A stretch of 64,000 bases of DNA from contig OX621265.1 in assembly GCA_951640165.1 (NCBI GenBank), positions 22,085,001 to 22,149,000 of the forward strand, in the 5' to 3' direction. Below the pieces are notes generated by a model. That model had not been told where the DNA came from and made no database searches. It saw nothing but the letters and a program-made list of their open reading frames with translations. Of this stretch, positions 39,462-50,945 are shown piece after piece. Position numbers and translations under genes: made by a program. The first letter of the stretch is position 1, and each line of letters opens with the position of its first letter. The DNA is from Pseudoips prasinana (lineage: Eukaryota; Arthropoda; Insecta; Lepidoptera; Nolidae).

Positions 39462-39645
39462 CAAACTTTAAGAGGTAGGTCACAGCGTTCATTCGCTCAA
39501 AGAGCTGCCCGACTGGGGAAGTACCTCCACCTTACAGAAGACATTCCTTAATAATAACATGAATGACTTTAATGTTATGTTTCTACGTGTGAGTAAGGTC
39601 GCCAGAGCTCATTGGGGCGAGCGGAAGGGTCAGCAACATATGTTT
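39462..39645 (+). repeat. family L repeat, left half
   Basis: Matches 35846-36020 (GTTCATTCGCTCAAAGAGCT, AAGGTCGCCAGAGCTCATTG, GGGTCAGCAACA). The right half is at 40565, separated by an RT insertion. Confidence 0.75.
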
Positions 39646-40564
39646 CAGATTCAGATACTTTATTGTGGATCATAGGCAGGTACAAAATACAGATGTTGAA
39701 CAATATTTTAAGCTCAGCCATATCCCGCCCTTTGGGCATACAATAATTAACACACAATTAAAACAATAATTACATAACACAATTTCAATAAATTAATTAA
39801 GAAATATATTTCAAATTTAATCATTGTCAAGTTATATAATAAAAATTAATAATAATTAAGATTTCTACATAGATTCGATCTCAGGTATACAAAATGTCAA
39901 GACTATTGCTAGAATACTGAACGCATCATGACTGGGTATTTATTACATCAGAGTTTTATCAGACAGAAAGTCTTTTACAGAATAGTAGCATTTGTTTACC
40001 AACAAATCATGGAGTCTTTTCTTAAATACTTTCATTGCTGTTATTGTTCTAATAGAACCCGGTATATGATTAAATATACGTGAAGCTGAGCAAAAAAAAC
40101 TTTCGTGCATAAAATGAGTTTTACTGAGAATCATGGTTACGTATACGCGTACGATATTCCATCAACTCAATATTCTTTTTAATAAATACTGCGGCCTCAA
40201 ATATGTATAGACAGGGCAATGTTAATATGTTCTTCTTTTTAAAAAAAGGTTCACAGGAGTCAGTCCGATAATTATGTTAAATATAGCTCTGATACAGCTC
40301 TTTTGCGCAAGGAATGCACGCTCTTTGTCTGTACTATTTCCCCAGAATATCACAACGTATCTGAGGATGGAGCTTACGTAGCCATGGTATGCCATAAGTA
40401 GAGTGTCTTGGTTTGCACCCTTTCTTAATTTATAAAGTGCGAACGAGAACTGACGTAGCCTTTTACACACGTAGTCTACATGGTGTTTCCAATCAATTTT
40501 TTGATCAATATGTAGTCCTAGAAATTTGTGTACTTCAGTTTCCTCGATGTGTTTGCCGACTCTT
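39646..40564 (-). pseudogene. 5'-truncated non-LTR element, RT C-terminus
   Basis: The minus strand reads VHKFLGLHIDQKIDWKHHVD, GYVSSILRYVVIFWGNSTDK and, after a frame break near 40200, MHESFFCSASRIFNHIPGSI to the stop at 39943. It resembles the C-terminus of the ORF2 at 5061. The 3' end near 39650 has GTATCTGAATCTGAAAC. It is inserted inside a family L repeat. Confidence 0.8.
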
Positions 40565-40672
40565 GAAGGCCGGCAACGCACCCGCGCCACCTTCGGTGGT
40601 GCAAGTGTTCATGGGCGGCGGTGATCACTTACTATCAGGTGACCCACTTGCTCGTTTGTCGCCCTCTTATCT
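40565..40672 (+). repeat. family L repeat, right half
   Basis: GAAGGCCGGCAACGCACCCG, GATCACTTACTATCAGGTGA and CTTGCTCGTTTGTCGCCC match 36020-36128. Confidence 0.8.
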
Positions 40673-40677
40673 ATACA

Positions 40678-40988
40678 TCTATACAAATAAATAAAATTGG
40701 AGTGTCTGTTTGTAATATTGAAATAGCCGGTTTTTACTACATAAATATGAATATATATACGGTACATACACCAAAATAACAGTTATTACAATTTTTGTCT
40801 GTCTGTCTGTCTGTTTGTTCCGGCTAATCTCTGAAATGGCTGGACCGATTTTAACGGGACTTTTATTGGCAGGTAGCTGATGTAATAAGGAGTAACTTAG
40901 GCTACTTTTATTTTAGAAAAAGTCTTTTATTTTACTAAAAAACTAAATAAACTAATTAACACGCGGACGAAGTCGCGGTCACAGCTAG
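40678..40988 (+). mobile_element. Helitron-like non-autonomous element
   Basis: TCTATACAAATAAATAAAAT start after A; the end is GCGGACGAAGTCGCGGTCACAGCTAG before T. A (TGTC)n run lies inside. No ORF. Confidence 0.75.
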
Positions 40989-40994
40989 TATAAA

Positions 40995-41155
40995 ATAAAA
41001 CTGGTAGATTTACCGTGGACCCCCATAACGTGGACCGACCATCTTGAGGGTCGCGGGAAGCCGCCTGATGCGGATAGGCTGGACTCCTCATCGTGAAGAC
41101 CATGGGGAGGGGGAGGGGGACACTGAATCGGCTGATATGATAATTAATAATTAAG
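40995..41155 (+). pseudogene. degraded RTE 3' end
   Basis: GTGGACCGACCATCTTGAGG, GTCGCGGGAAGCCGCCTGAT and CGGCTGATATGATAATTAAT match the 3' end of 29243-32406 with many changes. Confidence 0.65.
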
Positions 41156-41604
41156 CATAGTGGTAACCACTCTCTCTATAATGGAGGTCCGTGTTGAGTA
41201 CAACATTTGACATCGCAAATTTCCACAAACTGATAATAATATTACATCCATTTATCCTAAGTCTCACTTTCGATGTATGTAAGTATATTACAATATTGTT
41301 AGTACTTTGTTGCTTAAATATAAGAATAGTTACTTATAATTAATGTTAGTATTATTTTATAAGATTTAGACCCCTGCTTGGGCGAAGGCCTCCTCCATCA
41401 TTTTCCATGACTGTCCGTGCCTGACTGTAACGTATGTACTGGCTGTTTGGCATAATGACGTGGGACCTTTGCCTCTACATGATTGACATGAATAAACGTC
41501 AGTGCGATAATGTCCGCCGTTTTATTTGTATTTCAAATACATAATACTGACCTAACCAACCGAAAATAACAATTAGATCATCATTAATAATTTGTGAATG
41601 TACA
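41156..41604. other. non-coding, no feature recognised
   Basis: AT-rich; no ORF or recognised repeat. A short piece near 41370-41400 may be RTE-like (GGCGAAGGCCTCC) but is too short to call. Confidence 0.4.
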
Positions 41605-41925
41605 TACATACATAGACTCACGCCTGTTTCCCAGAGGGATAGGCAGAGACAACAGACTTCCATTTGTCACGATCCTTGCACATCTTTTTCGCTTCGTTTA
41701 CTGACATGTGAATGTAATATAAATTTAATTTAATTTATAATTTTAATGTTTAATTTTCATTTTGTACTTAGTTTAATCTTATATAACTGTTAAATGTGGC
41801 GATTATTATGTACGCCGTTATAGTCATATGCATCTGTGACCATTGTTATAATATTTGCTATGTGAATTGTTAATGTTTATGATGTGGCTGTACCCAATAA
41901 ATAAATAAATAAATTAGAGAGCGCG
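41605..41925 (+). mobile_element. repeat fragment and non-LTR 3' end with (AAAT)n tail
   Basis: 41610-41700 matches 25257 (GACTCACGCCTGTTTCCC). 41720-41925 is an AT-rich 3' UTR ending CCCAATAAATAAATAAATAA. Confidence 0.55.
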
Positions 41926-41971
41926 TTAAGAAAATATCAAATGGATTGTATAATTTCGAGTCTGAGAAGGC

Positions 41972-42044
41972 GGTGCGGTGGCGGAGCGGTAACGCCCATG
42001 GGTCCGGATACCATGTGGTCGTGGGCTCGATGTGCGCCCGCACC
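41972..42044 (+). repeat. 73-nt tRNA-like sequence (SINE head or pseudo-tRNA)
   Basis: GGTGCGG and CCGCACC pair perfectly as a 7-bp acceptor stem exactly 73 nt apart. TGGCGGAGCGG fits an A box. The anticodon-arm position gives ATGGG/ACCAT with loop TCCGGAT. The T stem is imperfect (one G-G mismatch), the T loop is CTCGATG, and position 33 is C, not U. I therefore read it as tRNA-derived, not a working tRNA. Confidence 0.55.
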
Positions 42045-42159
42045 ATTAATAAAACAATATACCATTCATTTTAAAGACTGCCCGACACTTGATTTCATCT
42101 TAGCATGTTTAAAATGCTAAAAGTAATTTCGAACGCACGGCCACGACAAAATTAAGAAA

Positions 42160-42785
42160 AGAAACCTATGCCAAGATTTTGTAATAATTCATAAAAGTTG
42201 ATTCCCTAAATCATACATTTGTATAAGTTAAGGCGCTCATAACTAGATGCTCTCACCGGTCCGTAAGCGATCGGCGAGGTTAAGCAACTACGCTCGCGGT
42301 CAATCCATAGATGGGTGACCGCCAAAGTGATTTAATTTCTGAGCGTCTCCGTGCTTCAGAGGGCACGTTAAGCTGTCGGTCCCGGTTGTAATCATTAGAA
42401 AACAGTCGTTAAGCCATATCAGAGGCCGACTGGGCGGCTTGAGCAACTCTGACACTAGGGTTACCACTAGATACCCATACGATATAAAAAAAAGTTATGG
42501 TTAAAAGGTTATATGGGTTTGAACGTGACCGCGCCATTGAAACGCGGAGAACCGCGCAGCCACGGAGATCTTTATAACGAAGCGTTTCAGAGACCTGAAA
42601 TTTAGCTAAATAACGTATACAACATGTAACTTAATTAACGCACATCCAGAACATAGTTTGTTCAGAATCGATTTACATCATTTTCAATATCGGTAATTTT
42701 TTTCCAAAATAATTAATACTACGGAAATTATTGTCATATTAACCCTGTACAATCAAAACAAATTGAAATGGACCCTAAGTCAAGT
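42160..42785 (+). repeat. block shared with 12165-12797, including a 5S-derived SINE
   Basis: About 95% identical by eye to 12165-12797. The SINE occupies about 42230-42495. No ORF. It ends just before the long-TIR transposon. Confidence 0.8.
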
Positions 42786-43651
42786 ATGTATTGTATATAT
42801 TTATAGAATATGTATAGTGTTCGACGAGCGTTCCCATTGAGGGACCACATATGAATGTTGAGCATTTGAAAGCGTCAACCTTTAGTAAAAGTTCTCAAAC
42901 AATTGTAAATTTAGCCACTAGTTTGTAAAAGTAGCCACTCCAAAGTTACAATCGGTCAAAGGTGGTCCCTCAGACGTGACTGAGAGGCATCCATAACTCA
43001 TAACATAGTTAAAATTTCCAACTGCTATGAATGACTACGAAGATTTGCAAAACTAATCATATTAAATATCGACCTTACCGTTTGCTGCATAAAAAGAAAT
43101 AGCATGCAGAAGATGGTCCCTCAACCGATCACCACAAGTTCAGTTTGAGTGGAAACCATACTGGAATTTGGAATTTTTGGATGGTTTAGCGTTAGTAAAG
43201 AGTATTTGAACTATTGTAAATTCAACCCCTAGGTCGTAAAAGAAGCCATACAAAAGTTACAATCTATCAAAGGTGGTCCCTCAATTGAAACGCTTATTAT
43301 AGGAAAACTACAATTTACTTAGCATACGGAAGTTAAACTGACCAATGATACAGTCTATCCTTTAGTAGTTGGTTTTACTTTTTTTTTTATTTATTATTGA
43401 AAAAGTACACATTTTAGTTTTAGACATTTTTGCCAAACTGCATAGCAGTTTGTCGGCAACGTTCTCGCTCTGTTTACATTTTTATTACTTAATTGCTATT
43501 CAGTTCAGTATGCAATGTTAGTAAGGAAGTATACAAGATAGAATATAAGATAGAAAGATGTTACTACTAAGTTTATACAATACAAAGTAAAGGAAGAAAT
43601 AAGATTTATTTTAAAATACATACAGATATACCATATTGATTTAATCAAGAA

Positions 43652-46600
43652 TTAATAATATTCATTTACCAGTGTGGGTGATGTTAGGTACATCAACCAC
43701 ACTAGCAAATAAATATTATATTTTTGAAGGTTGTACAAGTTGAGGATAGATCTACTACTTTTGTTGTTTACTAAATAGTTGTGTAGTGACAAATAATGCT
43801 TTCTCAGTATTTTTTTTAATTGGTATTTAGACTTAGTATTGGTTACTATGTCACAGGGTAATTCATTTAATAAAGTTGGCGTTAACCATTTCCTAGTTCT
43901 CTTACCATAATAATTAACTATTTTAGGTATATTAAGCTTATTTTTCTTAGCCATACAGGTTGGGTAGTTATGCACTTTTTTATTTTTATGCGTTATATTA
44001 TTGTGTTGTTCGAGTAAATTGTCATTTTGGTTTTAAGTTGTATTGGTAAGATATTGCAGATTTTAAATAACTTTTCATACTCTCTATTGACTTTATTTTT
44101 TACTTTTGGATCTACTAACATTTTTAAAAATCGGATTTGTAATGATCTTATTTTGTTTACATGTGTATTGAATGTAAGTCCATAACCACCCAGCCCGCAG
44201 CTGATAATGGAGTCTACTAGAGCATAGTATAACATATACAAAGTGCCTTTCTTTACAATAGGCTTTAGTGTCCATAGCTTTCCCAAGATTGAACGTAATC
44301 TATTACATACGACATCTATGTGAGGTTTCCATGAGAAGGTGTTTTCAATGGTCAGGCCAAGATATTTATATGTAGTTACTTGCTCTAAATTCTCGCAACT
44401 ACAGTTTATTTTATTATTATGGAGACATTCGTATGAGTGACCTTTTATTGTGATAATTAAATTTTTAACGTGAGTGTATGGTGAATATATTGGCATACAT
44501 TTTGTTTTGTTTATGTTAATGATTATTCCATTGTCATCAGCCCATTTCACTATGTTGTCAAGATCCTCTTGCAGTGTTTGTTGTATTATGTGTATATCTT
44601 TGTTACTGGCATGGCATACATATAAGATGTAGAATTTTTTATTACATCGCACATACTATTTACATGCATTATGTATCCTATCGGCCCATATACTGAGCCA
44701 GTGGGTACACCGTATTTGATCTCACAGGGTTGACTTTGTGCACCACATACTGTAACTTTAAGGTACCTTTGGGATAAGTATGCGCGGAACCATTTATTGA
44801 TTGGACCTCGAAGCCCACATTCATCCATTGCCTGTAACAGTGTCTGGTGGTCCAGGGTGTCGAAGGCCTTTTTAAAATCGATATATATGACTACTACGGT
44901 TCTTTGTTGATCTAGAGCATTATTAATATCGTCAGTGAATCTATTTAATGCAGTTGTTGTGCTTCTATTTGGTCGAAAACCATGTTGTATTTCATTAATT
45001 ATGTTGTGTGATTCTAAGAAGGTTGATATTTGACGCATAATAATTTTTTCTACTATTTTATTTATCGTGTTTAGGATGGCTATAGGTCAGTATGTGCGCC
45101 CTGTTTGAAAATCGGTCTAATTAGAGCAATTTTAAGTTCTGGAGGATAAACACTATTTTGTATGCAGAGATTAATGAAGTGAGCTATTATTGGGCTTATT
45201 TGTAATTAAATTTGCTTTAGATCTCTAACCCTTATCAAGTCGGATCCCGGGGTCTTGCAGCTATCAAGCCTGCTTATTACATTTACTACCTCTAGAGTAG
45301 TTATTTTTTTAAAACGGAAGCGTAGTTATTTTTTTAAAACGGAAGCTAACATCACTACTTTGAACATATGAATCTCTATTTAGAAAATGTGTGTTACATT
45401 GGTGCTTTATGTCCTCTATTTCCTTGGTAAATGTTTGACTAAATTTATAGCAGATAATGTCTGGGGATCCCCGACTAGATAGGTGCTTTTTTATTACACT
45501 GGCCACCGAGGGTTTGTATTTTCCTAGCCAATGATTTAAATTATGCCATATTTTACGAATGTCTCCTTTACATGTCTCAATCACGTTACGTCTATATTTA
45601 TCTTTAGCCATAATTACAAGTTTTTGAGTTTTATTTCTACACCTTGTGTATTCTAATCTTAAATTATTATTATTTGGTTCAGCCTTCCATTGTTTAAACA
45701 AATAATCTTTGTGCTCTAATTTCTTTTGTAATGATTTATTTACCCATGGTTGTGGGTCCCGTTTTTTGTTGTAATGTGTAATAAACAAGACTTGTAGATA
45801 TGACCGAAGATCATATTTAATTTGTTGTATAATTCAATAGGGTTATTTAACGTTATTAAGTCAGACCAGCTAACCTCTGCTAATTTTTGTCTAATTAGTT
45901 TATTATTTTATCTGGTTTGTGTATTTTGAAAATGTTTGTTTTTATCAATATGCACTGTAAGTCCCGTTAGGTAGTGGTCGGAGATTGTGGTGTGAGTCGT
46001 GTACGCACGGAGATCCGTCGCGCGGCCGTTGCCAGTCCAAATGAAGACGTGGTCGAGGCAACTCGATACTCGTCGCTCCTGAAACACTGCTTCCCGCGTC
46101 GTTTCATAAATACCACATTGTAGTCCCAGCCCGGATAACATATTCAAATACTGGTTTGCTGTTGCGTCTATTTCTCCGGCAATTATGTTTATGTTGCAGT
46201 CTCCAACTATGATAATATCACTATCTTGTCGTATTGATTTTACCAGTTGTTTCATATCTTGTACAAAATCTGGCCTATAAGTGTGTGGTGGTCTGTAAAC
46301 GACTATCAGATTCGTGTTGTAGTTATTTGCTGTAACGCACCCGTGTATTAGTTCACACGTAGTTGTCAGACAACATTTTTTTAGTTCAAAATGCAAGTTA
46401 TCGCATATATATATGAGTATACCTCCACCCCGCTTATTTTTTCTCGTTAGAGAGTATGTATTATACCCTTCCATTCTGTAATTTGATATCTCATCCTCCC
46501 TTATATTTATTTCCGTTAGGCATATTATATCTATATTATTTAAACATGGTTTAAGTACCACTAATAATTCATTGAAATGTTTTCTTATTGAACATATATT

Positions 46601-46723
46601 CAAATGGATGACTTGCAAAGAAGTATTGTACTTTTTTATATACTTTTGCCATGTACTTACTTCTGTAAATGTTTCATATTCTATGTCTTCTATTGGTGTA
46701 TATAAATCTTCGTTATTTACCAT
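43652..46723 (-). pseudogene. non-LTR ORF2 (endonuclease-RT), multiply broken
   Basis: Endonuclease 45908-46723: VIHLNICSIRKHFNE, CLTEINI, NKRGGGILIYI, VVYRPPHT, VGDCNINI, CLDHVFI, ISDHYLTG. Linker 45309-45788. RT 44586-45038: EIQHGFRPNRSTTTAL, YIDFKKAFDTLDH, KYGVPTGSVYGP (usual PQGS replaced). The catalytic YADD is lost: MYA is followed directly by frame-shifted sequence, as if several bases were deleted near 44605-44615. 43993-44652 and 43652-43975 hold the C-terminal region (YKYLGLTIENTFSWKPHID, RTRKWLTPTLLNELP). At least four frame breaks or stops. Confidence 0.85.
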
Positions 46724-46871
46724 ATATGTATATTATATATTTGTTAGCTTTATGGATTATCTATAAATATGCACAATATGTGACTAATTTAACTGAGTAT
46801 CTTATATGTATATGTGTGTAGCTTGGGGTATTAGGGTAGATATATAATAAATGTATATAAAAGTATGTGAA

Positions 46872-47848
46872 TTACTCTTTGATTTTTTCCTCTTTAATAT
46901 ATTTTTGGATATCACTTTCTAAACGGATCTGGTAAACAGTTTTTTCATTTTCATCCTTCTTTATCAATATTTTCCCATCCTTTATTCATATATATTTATA
47001 CATCTCTTTAAGTTTTGTTCTAGCGGACCAGAATAGTTGACGCATATGTGGCGTCAGCAGCTCATTTATATAGACTTTGGTTGTATTTTTATTCTCATAA
47101 ATAATGTCGTTGCTTGGTATATTTTTACGAGCCCTTATCCAATCAGCACGTGCCGTTCTGGTTTTAAGTTTAACTACTATTGGCCTAGGAGTTTTATTTT
47201 GAACGGTTTTCTGTTTCACTCTCTATGCTTTTTCTATATCTTCTCCGTTTAGCTGTAGGATTGAAGCAATTTTCTGAAAAATTTTTTCTATGTTCTCGTT
47301 CTCTTGTTTCTCCACATTCACTATTTCTACACACATCTCAAGTTCTTTTTGCTCCAAGTGCATGATTCGTTCTTCCAGGGCTCTGTTGTACTTTTCTATG
47401 TATATGTTCTTATGTAATATGTCTTTTACTCGGTTTCCTTGCTTTTTACTCTCCTCCTATTGATCTTTTTGGGACTTCAGAAGCAGGCTTATTTCACTTT
47501 TTAAGATAGTTATTGATTGTTCATTTTCATTTCCTTTCTTTTTGATTTCCAGAATATCATTTTTAATTTCCTTTATATTATTTTAAATTTTTTTTTGGTG
47601 ATAATCTTGTTTTTCTTCCATGTTACTCAACATCTTCCGTACTTTTTTCATGTCTTTGCGGAAAGAATTTAAAATCTCATTCAGACCATTGTTTGAAGAA
47701 CCTGATATTTTGTATCTACGTGTCTCTTGAGAGGTGGACGATTCACTGTCCGTTGGGATCTCTCCGACACCCATCCTTCTTCGTTTCTATTTATGTCCGA
47801 CCCGTAGTATTTTCCTGTTTTATCTGGAGTTAATTGTTCAATATTCAT
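46872..47848 (-). pseudogene. non-LTR ORF1, coiled coil, several stops
   Basis: From ATG at 47848 (MNIEQLTPDKTGKYYG), with a frameshift near 47780, it runs through a coiled coil (LNEILNSFRKDMKKVRKMLS, then ERIMHLEQKELEMCVEIVN) to a C-terminal domain (KVYINELLTPHMRQLFWSAR). Stops occur near 47583, 47459 and 47223, and at TGA 46986-46988 where Trp is expected (KYI-stop-IKDGKILIKKDE). The true end is TAA at 46872-46874. The C-terminal domain is related to that of the ORF1 at 22916. Confidence 0.75.
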
Positions 47849-48110
47849 TGTGACAATTAAGTAATGTAGGTACGCACAAAGATGGCGGCGTAATTCCGCT
47901 TGCCACAGTTCGACGCGAACGCGCACACTTTTAAACTTTCACCACGCAGAGCGCAACCTCTCGGCACATGTCCGCGCGCGAGCGCGATCCAGCGAGAACT
48001 GAACAGTATAAAAATACATACAGTTTGGTTTCAAATAATAATCTAATTCCTATGAAGAAAAATTAAGATTAAGGTGACCACGCAGCAGGATTTTACTGGA
48101 TTCTAATGCA

Positions 48111-48335
48111 TTGTTTATACAGGGTATTACTCTAGAAACAATTTGGAGTTACCTTAGCAATCGGAAACAGATAGATACATACCTGAATGATAAGGAAGTC
48201 ACATCCTACGGCGTCTCTCAGAACAAACTGGGCCCAACCCTATTTCAAGTATATACATATATGACCTGTGTGGGATGTCTGACTACACATACCAACATTA
48301 CCAACTGCTCTGTATGGCTAAACAATGTCTCCTAA
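48111..48335 (+). pseudogene. RT fragment (catalytic-core scrap)
   Basis: IWSYLSNRKQIDTYLNDKEV then SYGVSQNKLGPTLFQVY match the GVPQGSxLGPTLF region of the 19541 family RT with small deletions. The A/T-rich tail is near 48530. Confidence 0.65.
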
Positions 48336-48660
48336 GATACAAGATTACCTATTTTAGGAGTCGGAGTTACCTGAGTATTAGTGTAATTTATGCGGATATT
48401 CACTAGATGATATGATATTAATCTAGATGTCACAACTGTAGGCACTGCCATCCACGTTAAACCTTAGATTGTTTGGAATAAAGATTATTATAATCATTTA
48501 TTTGATATTATTGTATTTTTCTAATGACTGTTTTACTAATTTTTAATTAAAATAAAACATATATGTCGAGGTCAGAACCTTTTTAGTGGGTAAAAGGTTA
48601 TGGTCATGAGGAAAAACAACAACAAACAAAAATTTTGACATCTTGACCAATTTAGCAAGC

Positions 48661-49204
48661 CGTTCAAATGTATTGTATGTAATGTATCTACGGTTTTCGA
48701 GGAAGATTTCAATAATATTTTTAATAGTGTTCAATTTTCCAAACTCTGTAGCAATACATCGTGTCAAACGGAAAACATCTTAAAAAGATATGCGTTTATT
48801 AGTTTAAACATTCAGCTAATAAAAATATTTGGCATTAGTGTTTTGCAAGAAGCCATTTTAATTCGCGATGAAATCAAAGAATGTGTTATATGTAAAAATC
48901 AAGTCACTTATGAATATCAGCTAACAGATTTTATATCTTTTGATTTAAATGATACACCTAAAGAACCGATTAGCGCAATACCTCGACTATCAAAGTAAAA
49001 CAAAATTTCTATAAATTAGTTGGGGCTATTGAATTCATTCCCGGACATACCGTCAGTGATCTTGGCCATTATAGAAGTCACTCCTTTCTTAATGAGAGCA
49101 TACGTTGTTATGACGACTTACGCTACAAATTTGATGAAAGTCCTCCAAACGAGAACATTTGTATGCATACACTTGGCTACTTACTCATTGACAGTAATGT
49201 TTGA
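48661..49204 (+). pseudogene. USP-like cysteine protease remnant with His box
   Basis: Frame 48661-48996 reads FKCIVCNVSTVFEEDFNNIF, LCSNTSCQTENI, LNIQLIKIFGIS, ECVICKNQ and FISFDLND, collinear with 13380-13690. After a frameshift at about 48996, FYKLVG follows. After another at about 49020, IEFIPGHTVSDLGHYRSH and SFLNESIRCYDDLRYKFDES run to a stop at 49202-49204. LGHYRSH...RCYDDL fits the His/Asp box of ubiquitin-specific proteases. Paired cysteines (CIVC, CVIC) fit the USP zinc ribbon. The Cys-box half is missing. It is non-functional as it stands, and lies between both the inner and outer inverted repeats. The function call rests on motif pattern only. Confidence 0.6.
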
Positions 49205-49689
49205 ATGCTAACATTACTACTTACTAGTACGAGTAGTACAAGTAATTTTAGGTATTATTACATTAATTATAACAACGATGTTTTTCTTTTATGTTTCAAT
49301 TAGCTAACTGATTTCAAATATTAATAAAAATTTAAATGATCAAACAGTGATTAGTTTTTATTTATTTGTAAAAATCCTGCTGCGTGGTCAACTTAATCTT
49401 AATTATTCTTCATATTAAACGGGTAAGGTCGGATTTAATATGATTAATTTTGCCTACTAAGAGTAGTCATTCATAGCAGTTGTAAATTGTAACTATGTTA
49501 AGAGTTATAGATGCCTCTCAGTCACGTCTGAGAGACCACCTTTGACCGATTGTAACTTTGGAGTGGCTACTTTTACAAACTAGTGGCTAAATTTACAATT
49601 TTTTGAGAACTTTTACTAAAGGTTGCCGCTTTCAAACGCTCAACATTCATATGTGGTCCCTCAATGGGAACGCTAGTTAGTGTTCGTCA

Positions 49690-50300
49690 TTATTATTATT
49701 TATAATTATAGTAAGTAAAAACATTTTTTTATACCTAATTGCACCTGCCATGATCTCTCTGCACTACCCTAAGGTTGACTGTTAGAAAATGCCTTTGGCA
49801 TTAAGTCTAATATTGAAAACAAATATTATAATGTATTTAATACAACTTTCAATCGTTTATTTTACTAAAATTACGTTGAGATAATATGAGGTTTATCTTA
49901 AATAGTTTGCCAACAGATGGCGCTACAAGGTGATGCCAAATGAAATTAAGGTTAATTAATCGATAAAATATTCAAATACTATGTATAAAAGTATAACATT
50001 AATAAGAAAAGATTTTAATTTAATCATTTACGCAGTGTATCGGATATTAAATATATAAATTACATGCCACATGTTATCAAAATATTGAAGTAGTCAGTAC
50101 AGAGTTTATTTATATTTAGCTTTATATTTACAAATAAATGTTTAGATGGCAATTTTAATGTGTTTCAGACATTATTATTACAATATAGTAATAGAAAACG
50201 ATGTAAGATAATTATTGACGACACATTGCGACGTGCGCCCATATACAATTTATAACAAAAAGAAAAACAATCCCAAATTAATATTTTAGGCGCTGCAAGA
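49690..50300. other. AT-rich non-coding, no feature recognised
   Basis: No ORF or recognised repeat; a GCGCCATTGAAACG patch near 50315 links to the 12.5- and 42.5-kb block. Confidence 0.4.
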
Positions 50301-50424
50301 CTAAACTCCTATGGCCGCGCCATTGAAACGGTGATATACAGGTTATCGCCGATATCTTTCTCATAGAGGAACCCATACGTCAGAAAGATTTATATAAAAG
50401 CCAGGTTTAAATTGAAAAAAAAAA

Positions 50425-50945
50425 CCGGCCAAGTGCGAGTCGGACTCGCACATGAAGGGTTCCGTAGCAGCAAGTATTTCAGTTGATTAAATGAAAGTAA
50501 ATTGCGGTTTACGAATTATGACATATTAAAAAAAAGCTACTTGCTAGATTTCGTTCATACCAATTTTCGCTGTTAGTTTGCATGGTAATGTACATCATAT
50601 ATTTTTTCATTTTACCACTTTGGAAGTGTCTCTCGCGCAATCTATTCCGTTTAAAAAAAAATTTATTAGAAACCTCAATATCATTTTTGAAGACCTATTC
50701 ATAGACACCCCACATGTATGGGTACGATTTAAATGTTTTTTTGAGTTAGAGTTCTATGTATGGGGACCCCCCAAAATTATTGTTCTTTTTCTATTTTTGT
50801 GTAAAAATCTTAATGCGGTTTACCGAATACATCTACTTACCAAGTTTCAATACTACAGCTCTTATAGTTTCGGAAAAAAGTGGCTGTGACATACGGACGG
50901 ACAGACAGACATACATGACCAATCTATAAGGGTTCCGTCTTTTGC
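50425..50945 (+). repeat. interspersed repeat with GAGTCGGACTCG start
   Basis: Starts ACCGGCCAAGTGCGAGTCGG and ends with GGACGGACAGACAGACATAC, CTATAAGGGTTCCGTC. It matches 11118-11690 and 62535-63105 at roughly 80-85% by eye. Confidence 0.8.

Larger units (their letters stand above)
43390..47930 (-). mobile_element. decayed two-ORF non-LTR element, minus strand
   Basis: The 3' UTR starts in an A/T-rich tract at about 43380-43410. ORF2 remains lie at 43652-46723 and ORF1 at 46872-47848; the leader is GC-rich to about 47990. Insertion boundaries are approximate. Confidence 0.8.
48049..49413. mobile_element. inner inverted-repeat pair, 1.36 kb
   Basis: TTAAGATTAAGGTGACCACG with CAGCAGGATTTT near 48054-48090 is repeated in reverse complement near 49370-49410 (TIR about 42 bp). 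It encloses an RT scrap and the USP-like pseudogene and could be a separate transposon nested in the outer one. Target duplication not identified. Confidence 0.6.
42824..49677. mobile_element. 6.85-kb transposon with ~260-bp TIRs and 9-bp duplication
   Basis: The left end ACGAGCGTTCCCATTGAGGG and the right end in reverse complement ACTAGCGTTCCCATTGAGGG begin TIRs matching over about 260 bp (42824-43083 with 49418-49677). TAGTGTTCG flanks both sides (42815-42823 and 49678-49686). Long TIRs plus a 9-bp duplication fit Mutator-like elements, though no transposase was found. GGTCCCTCA motifs recur near 42840, 42973, 43116, 43277 and 49656. The contents are a decayed non-LTR element, an inner inverted-repeat pair, an RT scrap and a USP-like pseudogene. 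Confidence 0.8.
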
